Position numbers and translations under genes: made by a program. Below, in pieces: positions 42,108-50,030 of a DNA stretch of 64,000 nt. The notes beneath the pieces are model-generated. The model saw only the letters and a list, made by a program, of their open reading frames with translations. It made no database searches and had not been told where the DNA came from. How positions within the stretch are numbered: the stretch's first letter is position 1; the number at the start of each line of letters is the position of its first letter. The DNA is from Thermogemmatispora carboxidivorans (GTDB lineage: Bacteria; Chloroflexota; Ktedonobacteria; Ktedonobacterales; Ktedonobacteraceae), in the NCBI RefSeq assembly GCF_000702505.1, contig NZ_JNIM01000001.1, forward strand, positions 744,001-808,000, given 5' to 3'.

Positions 42108-42875
42108 TCAAGCTGCTAGCCAGCCTCCGTCAACGGGCAAGAGGGCCCCATTAATATAGCTGGCTTCTTTGGAGGCGAGGAAAGCAATAGCGGCGGCGAT
42201 CTCGTCAGGTGAAGCCACCCGCGAAGGAGCGCTGGCGCGGATGAAGGTCCCAACGCGCTCCAGGCCAGACTGACTCGGAACGCCCGATCCCATACCGATA
42301 GCTGTGGCCACCGCTCCCGGACAGACGGCATTGCAGCGAATGCCACGCTCGCCGTAGTGGAAAGCGATGCTGCGAGTCAGGCCGATCAGACCATGCTTGG
42401 AGACCGTATACGGAGTGCCAGCAGCGCCGCCGCGCAGGCCAGCCTCGGAGGCCGTATTGACAATCGTGCCGCTGCCCTGCTCTAGAAAAATCGGGATGGC
42501 CCGGCGGCAAGCCAGGAAGGGGCCGTAGAGGTTCACCGCTAGGACGCGCTCCCACAACTCTAAGGGAACCTCGGCGGCGGGCGTCATCAGGTCCATGATA
42601 CCCGCATTATTGCACAGGATATCGAGCCGTCCGTAGGTCGAAGTAGCGGTCGTCAGCATGGCCTCGACGCCACTCTCCGAGGCCACATCGGCGCGGCAGG
42701 CGCAGAGCTTTGCCCCCTGCCCTTGCAATTCCGCCACCAGTGCCTGCAGTGGCTCTTCTACAATATCGACAGCTACCACTGCTGCCCCTTCGCTAGTGAG
42801 GCGCTGCACCAGTGCACGACCGATGCCCGACGCGGCTCCTGTCACCACGGCAACCTGTTGCTCGAAGCGCATCAT
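42108..42875 (-). CDS. short-chain dehydrogenase/reductase
   Basis: A 255-residue Rossmann-fold oxidoreductase of the classical SDR group. Cofactor motif VVTGAASGIGRAL near residues 10-22, ADVASESG, the NNAG motif near residue 88, and the active-site YTVSKHGL (Tyr-x3-Lys near 154-158) are all visible. An acidic residue after the second strand (VAVDIVEE) suggests NAD(H). It ends INGALLPVDGGWL, as usual. Substrate unknown. It diverges from a TetR regulator with an operator between them, so it is the probable regulated gene. Confidence 0.93.
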   Translation of the reverse strand: MMRFEQQVAVVTGAASGIGRALVQRLTSEGAAVVAVDIVEEPLQALVAELQGQGAKLCACRADVASESGVEAMLTTATSTYGRLDILCNNAGIMDLMTPAAEVPLELWERVLAVNLYGPFLACRRAIPIFLEQGSGTIVNTASEAGLRGGAAGTPYTVSKHGLIGLTRSIAFHYGERGIRCNAVCPGAVATAIGMGSGVPSQSGLERVGTFIRASAPSRVASPDEIAAAIAFLASKEASYINGALLPVDGGWLAA

Positions 42876-43017
42876 CTCTTGCTTACTCCTTCTCTGCTAA
42901 GCTGAAGACGTCAGAACGTAGAAATTGGAAGCGAAACGCCGAGCCATCCCTGCTCGTTGCCAGATCCAGGCGGCGCTTGACTGCCAGAGCCGCGGCGTCA
43001 GAGCACATGCGAGCTGG

Positions 43018-43046
43018 TTGTCAACGCCGCTTGTTCGCATTATAAT
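43018..43046 (+). promoter_or_regulatory. promoter of the TetR gene
   Basis: TTGTCA (43018-43023), 17-base spacer, TATAAT (43041-43046). The palindromic operator starts at the last base of the -10 box. Confidence 0.8.
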
Positions 43047-43060
43047 GTCACTAACTGACA
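43046..43060. promoter_or_regulatory. probable TetR-family operator
   Basis: Perfect inverted repeat TGTCA-CTAAC-TGACA covering the expected transcription start of the TetR gene, so the regulator would repress itself and perhaps the divergent SDR gene. Confidence 0.6.
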
Positions 43061-43084
43061 AAAGTCAATGAAAGACAAAAAGGA

Positions 43085-43711
43085 ATGAGCGACACAGCTA
43101 TCTCAGAGCAGGACCAGACCGTCCGGCCTGGCCTACGCGAGCGCAAGAAGCGTCTCCTTCAGGAAGCCATTGAGCAAGCCGCGCTCAAGCTCTTTCTGCA
43201 GCGTGGCTACGAGCAGACCTCAATTCAAGACATTGCCGAAGCGGTCATGATCTCGCCGCGCACCTTCTTCCGCTACTTCCCATCCAAAGAAGAAGTCTTA
43301 CTGGGACCAACACGCGCTGTCGTGCGGGCCGGGCTCGAGCGCCTGCGTACTCTACCGCTGCCGGAGGCCCAGTCTGAGAGCGAGGCCGCGTACGCCGCGC
43401 TGAGAGCTGTCATGCTCTACATCGCCCATCTCTACCAGCAACAGCGTCGAGGTTTCCTGCTGCGCTATCAGATTGCCCGCCAGGTTCCATCGGTGGCTGC
43501 TTTCTATCTCTATGCCCTCTTAGAGGCTGAGACGGCCTTTTGTGACCTTCTTCAGGAGCGCACGGGGGAAGCATATGAGCGTAGCAGGCTTCGCTTGTTA
43601 GTGGCAACCCATGTGGCTGCCCTGCGAGTTGCGCTGGAACGATGGCTTGATGAAGGAGCGGAGGGCGACCTCCAGGCTCTCGTCAAGAGCTATCTTGAGG
43701 CGCTGCACTAA
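43085..43711 (+). CDS. TetR/AcrR-family transcriptional regulator
   Basis: A 208-residue one-component regulator. The N-terminal helix-turn-helix (about residues 18-65) reads AALKLFLQRGYEQTSIQDIA then ISPRTFFRYFPSKEEVLLG, standard for TetR. The remaining helices form the ligand and dimer domain, with no clue to ligand. Ribosome-binding AAAAGG is unusually close (1-2 bases) to the ATG. Divergent from the SDR gene with a shared palindrome. Confidence 0.93.
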   Translation: MSDTAISEQDQTVRPGLRERKKRLLQEAIEQAALKLFLQRGYEQTSIQDIAEAVMISPRTFFRYFPSKEEVLLGPTRAVVRAGLERLRTLPLPEAQSESEAAYAALRAVMLYIAHLYQQQRRGFLLRYQIARQVPSVAAFYLYALLEAETAFCDLLQERTGEAYERSRLRLLVATHVAALRVALERWLDEGAEGDLQALVKSYLEALH

Positions 43712-43866
43712 ACACGTTGGGTTCTGACCTCCATGCCCGAGGCGCTTCTAGCGAGTGCCGTGGGTAGAAGAGAGAGAGCTAGGGGGCAGAGGCAGCTCAC
43801 TCGGAGGGATGACCAGGCCACTGGTGAGAGAAGCCCGCCGTGGTCAGCCAACGGAGAAAAGGAACT

Positions 43867-43907
43867 GCCATACGTGAAAGGGCCTGTGCAGCCTGCTCAC
43901 GTATGGC
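43867..43907 (-). terminator. hairpin downstream of tRNA-Leu
   Basis: Perfect 11-bp arms GCCATACGTGA and TCACGTATGGC lie 14 bases past the tRNA end on the minus strand, followed there by a T/C-rich tract. Probably the tRNA terminator. Confidence 0.5.
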
Positions 43908-43920
43908 AATTCAAAAAGGG

Positions 43921-44006
43921 TGCCGAAGGTGGGATTCGAACCCACACGCCCGTGGTAAGGCACAACGCCCTGAACGTTGCGTGTCTACCAGTTTCACCAC
44001 TTCGGC
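43921..44006 (-). tRNA. tRNA-Leu (anticodon CAG)
   Basis: Minus-strand sequence folds as a class II tRNA of about 86 bases: acceptor GCCGAAG pairing with CTTCGGC, D-loop GTGAAACTGGTAGACAC, anticodon loop TTCAGGG between CAACG and CGTTG (anticodon CAG, reading CUG), a long variable arm, and T-arm GTGGGTTCGAATCCCAC. The 3' CCA is not encoded. Confidence 0.95.
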
Positions 44007-44071
44007 TTATACGCTGTATGCGGTCCGTTGTCCACCTGCCTGAGCGGCGGGGCTTTCGGTTCCGTGAGGCT

Positions 44072-44100
44072 ATATTACTCCAACTTGGGTTTTCTGTCAA
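44072..44100 (-). promoter_or_regulatory. promoter of tRNA-Leu
   Basis: Minus strand: TTGACA (44100-44095), 17 bases, TAATAT (44077-44072), about 65 bases before the tRNA 5' end. Confidence 0.7.
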
Positions 44101-44169
44101 GGGGTTTCCCGGCAAATTTCCCGATTGATCGCCTTATCCCGGCCCTCTTCTCTGGCCCGCAGGCAAGCA

Positions 44170-44178
44170 TGCTATAAT
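44170..44178 (+). promoter_or_regulatory. extended -10 promoter for the Ppx/GppA gene
   Basis: TGC-TATAAT forms an extended -10 element. There is no good -35, which extended -10 promoters do not need. The leader to the start codon at 44333 is about 150 bases and shows no clear structure. Confidence 0.55.
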
Positions 44179-44332
44179 GAGACAAAAGCGGCCAACTGTC
44201 GCTTTACCTGAGAGGCGGCCTGGTGCCTGGCGGCTGCCAGCCCAACGGAAGTAGGCAGACGAAGCGAGCCGTCTCAAAGGGGCTGGGCTGGAAGACAAGA
44301 CAGGTTCTGCAGAAAGAGCGAGACAACTGCTT

Positions 44333-45790
44333 ATGGGAGCAGAAGCGCGGCCAATTCGAGCCGCCATCGACATTGGCAGCAACACGATTCACCTTGTAGT
44401 TGCCCGTTGCTGGCCTGATTACCTGGACATTCTTGCCGATGAGCTTGATCTTACCCGTCTTGGAGAAAGCGTCAACGTCAGCGGGGCGATCTCTGAGGAG
44501 AAGACAGAGCAAGCCTTAGCGGTCATTGGGCACTACGTGACCCTGGCTCGGCGTCTGGAAGCTGAAACCATCCTGCTGATTGCCACCGAGGCCATTCGCC
44601 GGGCCAGCAATCGGGAAGTCTTTCTCAAACGGATTGAGCAGCAAGTAGGGCTTCCCGTGGCCCTCATCAGTGGCGAAGCAGAGGCCGTGCTAACCTTTTA
44701 TGGAGCCACCTATGAACTCTATCACACAGGGCGGGCCCCGCTTGACCTCGGAGTCGTTGATCTTGGTGGAGGAAGCACCGAGCTGGTCACCGCTCACGAC
44801 GGGCGCATTACCTGGCGTCTCTCCCTATCCATTGGTTCTGGCTGGCTGCTCGATCGCTACCTGCCCTCTGATCCTCCGACCCGACAGGAACGGGCCACCG
44901 CGCGAGCCTTTCTGCAAGATGCCCTGCGCAATCTGACCATCCCGTTCTACCCGCCTGTGCTAGTTGCCACCGGTGGCAGCGCCAATTCTCTCTGGCTACT
45001 GGCCGAGCGCGCCTTTGGCCTACCGGAGAGCCAGCGCTCCCTCAGCGCCGAAGACCTGGCTCACTGCGAAGGATTACTGGCGGCCCTCTCGGCGAGCGAG
45101 ATCGCCGGGCGCTATGGGCAGCCCTATAAACGGGCCCGCATCCTTCCTGCTGGCACCCTGATCCTGCGAGCTTTGCTGGCGCGCCTGGGGCTGGATCAGC
45201 TACTCATTAGTCCCCACGGCATTCGCGAGGGAGCATTACTGGCCTACGAGCGCCACGGTTCGGCCTGGCTGTACGAGGTTGAGAGTCAAGGGGCCGTCGG
45301 CGGTCAGGATCAGAGCCACGATCAGCGTCAGTCTGCCGAAGAGGCTCTCCCGGACGATTTCCTTGCCTATGGCCGTCGCCTGCTGACTGAGCGCCTGGAG
45401 AAGATGCTCTCCTGGCGCCGTCTCCTGCTAAAGGAAGCAGATGAGGAAGCCGTCCATAAGATGCGCGTGGCCTCGCGGCGTCTACGAGCTGCTCTCGACG
45501 CTTATCGTGGCTATCTAGAACCAGTAGCTTTCAAGAAGCTCTATCGCCGCCTCAAAAAAACCGCAGCCCTCCTAGGCGCCGTACGTGACAGCGACGTCCT
45601 GCTCCTGAACCTGCACGCGCTGCTGACAGAAGCTAAGGCCGAGGAACGTCCTGCCCTCCTGTGGCTGCTGGCCGTGCTGGAAGAGCAGCGAGGTCAGCAG
45701 ATCTCCGCTCTAGAGGAGCATCTGCACGAGCTAGATGGCGAGGCGCTACGCACGCAGCTGCTGGCCTGCTTTGCAGAAGAGGAGTGTTAA
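44333..45790 (+). CDS. Ppx/GppA phosphatase fused to the first half of a CHAD domain
   Basis: A 485-residue protein. Residues 1-310 are an exopolyphosphatase / pppGpp phosphatase domain: AAIDIGSNTIHLVVARC, TEAIRRASNREVFLKRIE, DLGGGSTELV and ATGGSANSLWLLAE, an ASKHA ATPase fold that removes terminal phosphate. Residues 345-485 are only the N-terminal half of a CHAD domain (VHKMRVASRRLRAALDAYRG, then LLGAVRDSDVLLLNL), a basic helical module that binds polyphosphate. The second half is the next gene, two bases away and in another frame. The C-terminal HD part of long Ppx proteins is absent and appears as the gene at 46483. Confidence 0.88.
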   Translation: MGAEARPIRAAIDIGSNTIHLVVARCWPDYLDILADELDLTRLGESVNVSGAISEEKTEQALAVIGHYVTLARRLEAETILLIATEAIRRASNREVFLKRIEQQVGLPVALISGEAEAVLTFYGATYELYHTGRAPLDLGVVDLGGGSTELVTAHDGRITWRLSLSIGSGWLLDRYLPSDPPTRQERATARAFLQDALRNLTIPFYPPVLVATGGSANSLWLLAERAFGLPESQRSLSAEDLAHCEGLLAALSASEIAGRYGQPYKRARILPAGTLILRALLARLGLDQLLISPHGIREGALLAYERHGSAWLYEVESQGAVGGQDQSHDQRQSAEEALPDDFLAYGRRLLTERLEKMLSWRRLLLKEADEEAVHKMRVASRRLRAALDAYRGYLEPVAFKKLYRRLKKTAALLGAVRDSDVLLLNLHALLTEAKAEERPALLWLLAVLEEQRGQQISALEEHLHELDGEALRTQLLACFAEEEC

Positions 45791-45792
45791 GA

Positions 45793-46320
45793 ATGGCCAA
45801 AGCCCAACCTGTCAAAGGTCTTGATCCCTGCGCGCCTGCCGCCCACAATGCCCGTCTGATCGCCCTGCAACGCTTGGAGGAACTCTATGGCTGGAGCCAG
45901 GCGGCGGAGGATTCACACGACACGCGGCGCCAGCACCACCTACGCATTGCCGTCAAGCGGCTCCGCTACACCCTGGAGCTATTCCAGGAGGTTTTGCCGG
46001 AGGAATGTCAGCCTGTGCTGGCAGAGCTGGAGCAGCTGCAAGAAGAGCTGGGGAGACTCCACGATCACGATGTTCTTATTGCCTTACTCAAAGGGATACT
46101 GACCGAGAGCGGGCGCAGCGCCCCTGGCGAGGCTGCTGAGGCCATATCTCTGCTACCGGCTCTAGGGGAGCCGCCGCTCGCAGTGCAGGAGGGTCTGCGT
46201 CACCTGCTGCCGCGTCTTCTGGAAGAGCGTGAGAGACATTTCCTTACCTTCCGTCAACATTGGCAGGCGCTTGAAGCTCGCCACTTCCGACAAGAGCTGC
46301 AAGCCCTCTTACAGCGCTAG
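45793..46320 (+). CDS. second half of a CHAD domain (split from Ppx gene)
   Basis: A 175-residue basic helical protein. HHLRIAVKRLRYTLELFQEV and LGRLHDHDVLIALLKG repeat the pattern of the half-domain at the end of the previous gene, so together they make one complete CHAD. ATG at 45793 has GAGGAG about 8 bases upstream, overlapping the end of the preceding gene, so translation is probably coupled. It could be a true split pair or an old frameshift in a fused gene. Likely to bind polyphosphate with its partner. Confidence 0.75.
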   Translation: MAKAQPVKGLDPCAPAAHNARLIALQRLEELYGWSQAAEDSHDTRRQHHLRIAVKRLRYTLELFQEVLPEECQPVLAELEQLQEELGRLHDHDVLIALLKGILTESGRSAPGEAAEAISLLPALGEPPLAVQEGLRHLLPRLLEERERHFLTFRQHWQALEARHFRQELQALLQR

Positions 46321-46482
46321 CGTAGCCCGGTTGCATTCGCAATTTGCTGCCTCTCTGCACAGCAGTCTTCGTCAATCTGGTGTACAATAAGAACAGGTAA
46401 AGGGACAGTAAACGCCAGGTTAAAACTATGCTACAGAGCATGGTCTCTTGAAGAGCGTGGCGTATAAAGGTGGGTATACCGC

Positions 46483-47124
46483 ATGCATTCCATAGAAGAT
46501 CAATTAGAGTGGTGGCAACTCCCTCAGCCCACACCCGAAGAGTTGCAGCTCAGTGGGGGATTGCAGGTCGAAGACTGGCCCCATGCCCGCCATGTGGCCC
46601 GTCTCTCCTTGCAGCTCTTTGTAGCCACGGAACCGTTGCATGGGCTTGACGACAAGGCGCAGCGCCTGCTAGAGCGGGCGGCCCTCTTACACAACACAGG
46701 GATGCTCGTTGAAGAGCGGCGTCACCACAAACATTCCTTCCGCCTCATCAAGGAGACCCCACTCCCTGACTTTACCGATGAGGAACGGCACGAAATTGCC
46801 TGCATTGCGCGCTATCATCGGCGAGCCTTGCCGAGTCTGGCTCACGAAGAATATGCAGTCATGAGCCGCTCGGCGCGCAAGCGCGTCTCCATGCTTGCAG
46901 CTCTCTTACGCATTGCCGATGCCCTCGACTACAACCACGATGCTCGTGTTTTGCGTCTGGCCAGCGTACCCGAGGAGTGCACCCGGGAGCGCTGGACCAT
47001 ACAACTCTGGACGCGCCCCCTGGCTGATCTTGACGAAGAGCTGGAACAGGCTCACGAGAAAGCCGACCTGTTCGAGAAAGTCTTCAAGCGAAAGCTGCGC
47101 TTTCACATTGCAGCGGCGGAGTGA
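46483..47124 (+). CDS. HD-domain protein resembling the C-terminal part of Ppx
   Basis: A 213-residue helical protein matching the HD-fold third domain of long exopolyphosphatases: WPHARHVARLSLQLF, LLERAALLHNTGMLV, HHKHSFRLIKETPLPDF, ACIARYHRRALPSL and RIADALDYNHDARV. The HD pair reads HN (E. coli Ppx, as I recall, has HE here), so metal-dependent hydrolysis is uncertain. It probably works with the two upstream genes as the missing domain. A separate 160-base gap precedes it. Confidence 0.8.
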   Translation: MHSIEDQLEWWQLPQPTPEELQLSGGLQVEDWPHARHVARLSLQLFVATEPLHGLDDKAQRLLERAALLHNTGMLVEERRHHKHSFRLIKETPLPDFTDEERHEIACIARYHRRALPSLAHEEYAVMSRSARKRVSMLAALLRIADALDYNHDARVLRLASVPEECTRERWTIQLWTRPLADLDEELEQAHEKADLFEKVFKRKLRFHIAAAE

Positions 47125-47264
47125 GGAGAAAGCCGCAATGGATAACCCCGCCGGACCGCCGTCCGGCCTGGTGCCGCGCCCGTTCCGCCGCTTCTCGCGT
47201 CTACTCCACTGCTCTAGAGCTACTCCTCACCATTGATCTGTCTGTTGGCCCGCCTTTTGGGCAC

Positions 47265-48209
47265 TCAGGCGAGTTGGTGCAGCACAATGGCAGCGCCGCA
47301 GGCAAAGTCTGGGTGAATCCAGAGGACTGGCTGGGGCTGCTCCTGGAGCAGGTAGGTGACGCCGTGCTGATCGAGATAGCGCTGAGCCGCTTGCAGATCA
47401 GAGACCTCTAGCGTCATTCGACAGAGGTTCTCACCCACCGTCTGGAGAAAATGCGCCATACTCCCTGGCTCTGGCAAAAACTGGCCCAGGCCAGGGAGCG
47501 GGTCGGCAGATGCATTTCCAGTGCTGACCAGCGGCAGAGGAGCTGCCAGCTCGAAGCTCTGGAAACCATTGCCCAGGGGGAAAGCCACCAGGAGGGCTTC
47601 CCAGCGGTCGGCCTCGCCTGTATAGGGGGGAGAGGCCTCCAGCCCATAAATCTGGCTGAAACGTTGCCGGCCCTCGTCCAGATCAGCCACTGCAATCGTC
47701 ACGCTGGAGACGCGCACCGCTCCCAAAGGATGAGATGGTGGTTGGCGCCAGCCAGCCAGGCGGAAACGGCGCTCCTCCCCACTGCTGTCGTGCTGGATGA
47801 GAAAGGGATAGTGCTGGGCCAGGTCGGGGCGCTCAATATCGGCGCGCAACCACGAGCGAGAGCGATCATCGGCGGCCCGTAGCTCTCCGCGAGTCGGACC
47901 TAACACGGGTACCCCGCGCGCACGCATCTGCTGGCAATCCGTTTCAATCGCATCAGAAGCCAGAGCAAAGTTCCAGTAGCCCTCTCCCTTGGCGAGGTGC
48001 TCCAACATGCTGGGCTGGGCCTCATCCGGCGCCACGACCGTAATCAGCTCCAGGTAAGTGTCGCCGATCACAATAATACGATTCGCTGTCCCGGCGGCGG
48101 GATGGCGCCCGCCGCCAGAGACGGTCAAGCCCAGCTGCTCAGTGAAGAGAGCACTGGCCCTCTCCAGATCCTTGACTCCGAGGATCACATGGTCAATCCC
48201 GGTGAGCAT
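47265..48209 (-). CDS. VOC/glyoxalase-like protein
   Basis: A 314-residue protein of the vicinal-oxygen-chelate superfamily. MLTGIDHVILGVKDLERASA starts a beta-alpha-beta-beta-beta module with the usual His and a later Glu (TYLELITVV). A second, weaker module begins near residue 160 (VSSVTIAVADLDEGRQRF). It resembles the glyoxalase-like PF13468 group. Substrate unknown. The ATG at 48209 is chosen because GAGGTGGAG lies about 7 bases upstream. Convergent with the HD gene. Alone. Confidence 0.82.
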   Translation of the reverse strand: MLTGIDHVILGVKDLERASALFTEQLGLTVSGGGRHPAAGTANRIIVIGDTYLELITVVAPDEAQPSMLEHLAKGEGYWNFALASDAIETDCQQMRARGVPVLGPTRGELRAADDRSRSWLRADIERPDLAQHYPFLIQHDSSGEERRFRLAGWRQPPSHPLGAVRVSSVTIAVADLDEGRQRFSQIYGLEASPPYTGEADRWEALLVAFPLGNGFQSFELAAPLPLVSTGNASADPLPGLGQFLPEPGSMAHFLQTVGENLCRMTLEVSDLQAAQRYLDQHGVTYLLQEQPQPVLWIHPDFACGAAIVLHQLA

Positions 48210-48404
48210 AACCGTTCTCCACCTCTTACCCATTCAGGATAGACCTGAAGAGTCGCTGGTCCTTTTCATCCTTTCTCACTCGCTGGCGAGCTGGCCGTCT
48301 CGCTCGCCTAAACCTGCAGCATGCCGGGCGAGCTGTTGTAGCTCTTCCAAGCCGGAAACCTTGCACCGGGCAGCTGGCAGCTGCTCTGGAGGCCTGGCAG
48401 CGAG

Positions 48405-50018
48405 TTAACCACGGGTCGAAGTCAGCTCGCGCTCGCGAGCGCGGCGTCCACCTGAAGCGGTAGCGCCTGCACCGCCGAAGCGTGCTCGTAGCCAGCTCAG
48501 ACCAAGCTCGCCCTTCTCCCAGATCACCAGCAGCATGCTGGCATTAAAGATTGACGAATAGGTACCGCTGAAGATCCCGAGCAGCAGCGTCCCCGTGAAA
48601 GGCCGAATTGAGACCCCGCCGAAGAGCGTGAGGGCGGCCAGCGTGAAGAGCACCGTCAGCGAAGTATTCAGAGAACGGGCCATCGTCTGGACCAGACTGG
48701 CATTCACCACCTCCTCGAACGTTTCGACGGTGCGCCGCTGCATATTCTCACGGATGCGGTCAAATACCACGATGGTATCGTGAACAGAGAAGCCGATTAC
48801 CGTGAGCAGGGCGGTGATGAAGAGTGCGTCAACCTGAAAGCCGATGGTCCAGCCCAGGATTGAAGAGACTCCCAGCACCACCAGCGCGTCGTGTACCAGA
48901 GCGAGCACGGCACAGACACCATAGCGCCAGGGGCGCGGCACCTTGCGGAAGGCGAACCAGATATAGAGCAGGATCAGGATCGAGGCAGCGGCAACCGCCA
49001 GAATAGCGTTGCGCTGTGTATCTGCTGCCACTGAACCCTGAACAGTGGCCGTCTGGAGCAACTGAACGTAGGTATTGCCCTGGTTAATAAAGGCGCTCTC
49101 GATCCCGGCCTGCAGATTCGCATCCAGGGGGGTCACCGTCAGAATATTGATCGTCTGGGTCGTCGTCCCCTGGCGGATGTCCATCACTTTGACCGGAATA
49201 TTGGCCGGGTTACTGCTGGAGCTACTTGACGGCGTAGCGGTAGCGGTGGCCGTAGCGGTAGCGGTGGCTGTGGCCGTAGCCGTAGCCGTAGGAGTCACCT
49301 GCTTTGCCTGGGCCGTAGCGGTGGCCTGAGCGGCAGCAGTTGCCGTCGCCTTGGCTTGAGCGGTGGCCTGAGCGGCAGCAGTTGCCGTCGCCTTGGCTTG
49401 AGCGGTGGCCTGAGCGGCAGCAGTTGCCGTCGCCTTGGTCTGGGAGCTGGCCGTCGGAGTAGGCGTACGAGCGACCGAAGGTCCCGAGGTCGCTGTAGGT
49501 GTGGCCGAAGACGACGAGGCACTACTGGAAGCGGCCTTGGTCGTATCGGTAGTATTGGGCAGCTTGCTCAGAGCCTTGCGAATATCCTCCACCTTGGGAG
49601 TAACCCCTTTGGGGAAGTTCGTCACCGTAACAAACGTGACCTTCTTTCCGCTGTAGACCAGATCATCGAAGGTAATTCCCAGACTGGTGCTCTTATAGAG
49701 CGTCTGCAGATCCTTCTTGATGGCGTCTTGAACCGTACTATCGATGGTCGTATTCAAGCGCACCCAGACCGTTCCCTTGCCGGCCAGCGTCTGATCGCTG
49801 CCGAGCTGGACCTGCACATCCTTGAGTGGGAAAGGACGGAGCAGGTTCCGTACGGTTGTGATGGTCAACTGCTTTTCTGGCCGCAGGCTGAGCGAAGAGC
49901 CGCCGGCGAAGTCGATGCCAACGTTCAGCCCTTTGAAGATCAAAGAGATGGCACCAGGGATAATCACTAACAGTGAGAGCGCCAGGAAGAGATAGCGCTT
50001 TTCAACGAGCCTGAACAC
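48405..50018 (-). CDS. secF: protein translocase subunit SecF with a large low-complexity insert
   Basis: A 537-residue membrane protein, against roughly 300 for usual SecF. Residues 8-30 are the first membrane helix (YLFLALSLLVIIPGAISLIF), followed by NVGIDFAGGSSLSL, the SecD/F signature. Residues about 155-275 in the extracytoplasmic P1 region are replaced or extended by Ser/Pro/Thr and Ala/Thr/Gln/Lys repeats. The remaining five helices then follow, with FSVHDTIVVFDRIREN as the conserved loop. It works with SecD to pull proteins across the membrane by proton motive force. GTG start with GAGGAGG 6 bases upstream, 12 bases after the secD stop. Confidence 0.94.
   Translation of the reverse strand: MFRLVEKRYLFLALSLLVIIPGAISLIFKGLNVGIDFAGGSSLSLRPEKQLTITTVRNLLRPFPLKDVQVQLGSDQTLAGKGTVWVRLNTTIDSTVQDAIKKDLQTLYKSTSLGITFDDLVYSGKKVTFVTVTNFPKGVTPKVEDIRKALSKLPNTTDTTKAASSSASSSSATPTATSGPSVARTPTPTASSQTKATATAAAQATAQAKATATAAAQATAQAKATATAAAQATATAQAKQVTPTATATATATATATATATATPSSSSSSNPANIPVKVMDIRQGTTTQTINILTVTPLDANLQAGIESAFINQGNTYVQLLQTATVQGSVAADTQRNAILAVAAASILILLYIWFAFRKVPRPWRYGVCAVLALVHDALVVLGVSSILGWTIGFQVDALFITALLTVIGFSVHDTIVVFDRIRENMQRRTVETFEEVVNASLVQTMARSLNTSLTVLFTLAALTLFGGVSIRPFTGTLLLGIFSGTYSSIFNASMLLVIWEKGELGLSWLRARFGGAGATASGGRRARERELTSTRG
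49225..49440. repeat. tandem repeats inside secF
   Basis: About three copies of a 42-base unit (49321-49440), encoding 14-residue AQATAQAKATATAA units, and beside it a run of 6-base units encoding Thr-Ala repeats (about 49230-49290). Both stay in frame, so copy number can change without breaking SecF. Confidence 0.85.
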
Positions 50019-50030
50019 AGCATCCTCCTC

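Noticed and set aside
49225..49440. CRISPR-like tandem repeats
   Set aside because: Unit lengths of 42 and 6 bases without unique spacers, and all in frame within secF. These are coding repeats. No CRISPR array was found anywhere in the window.
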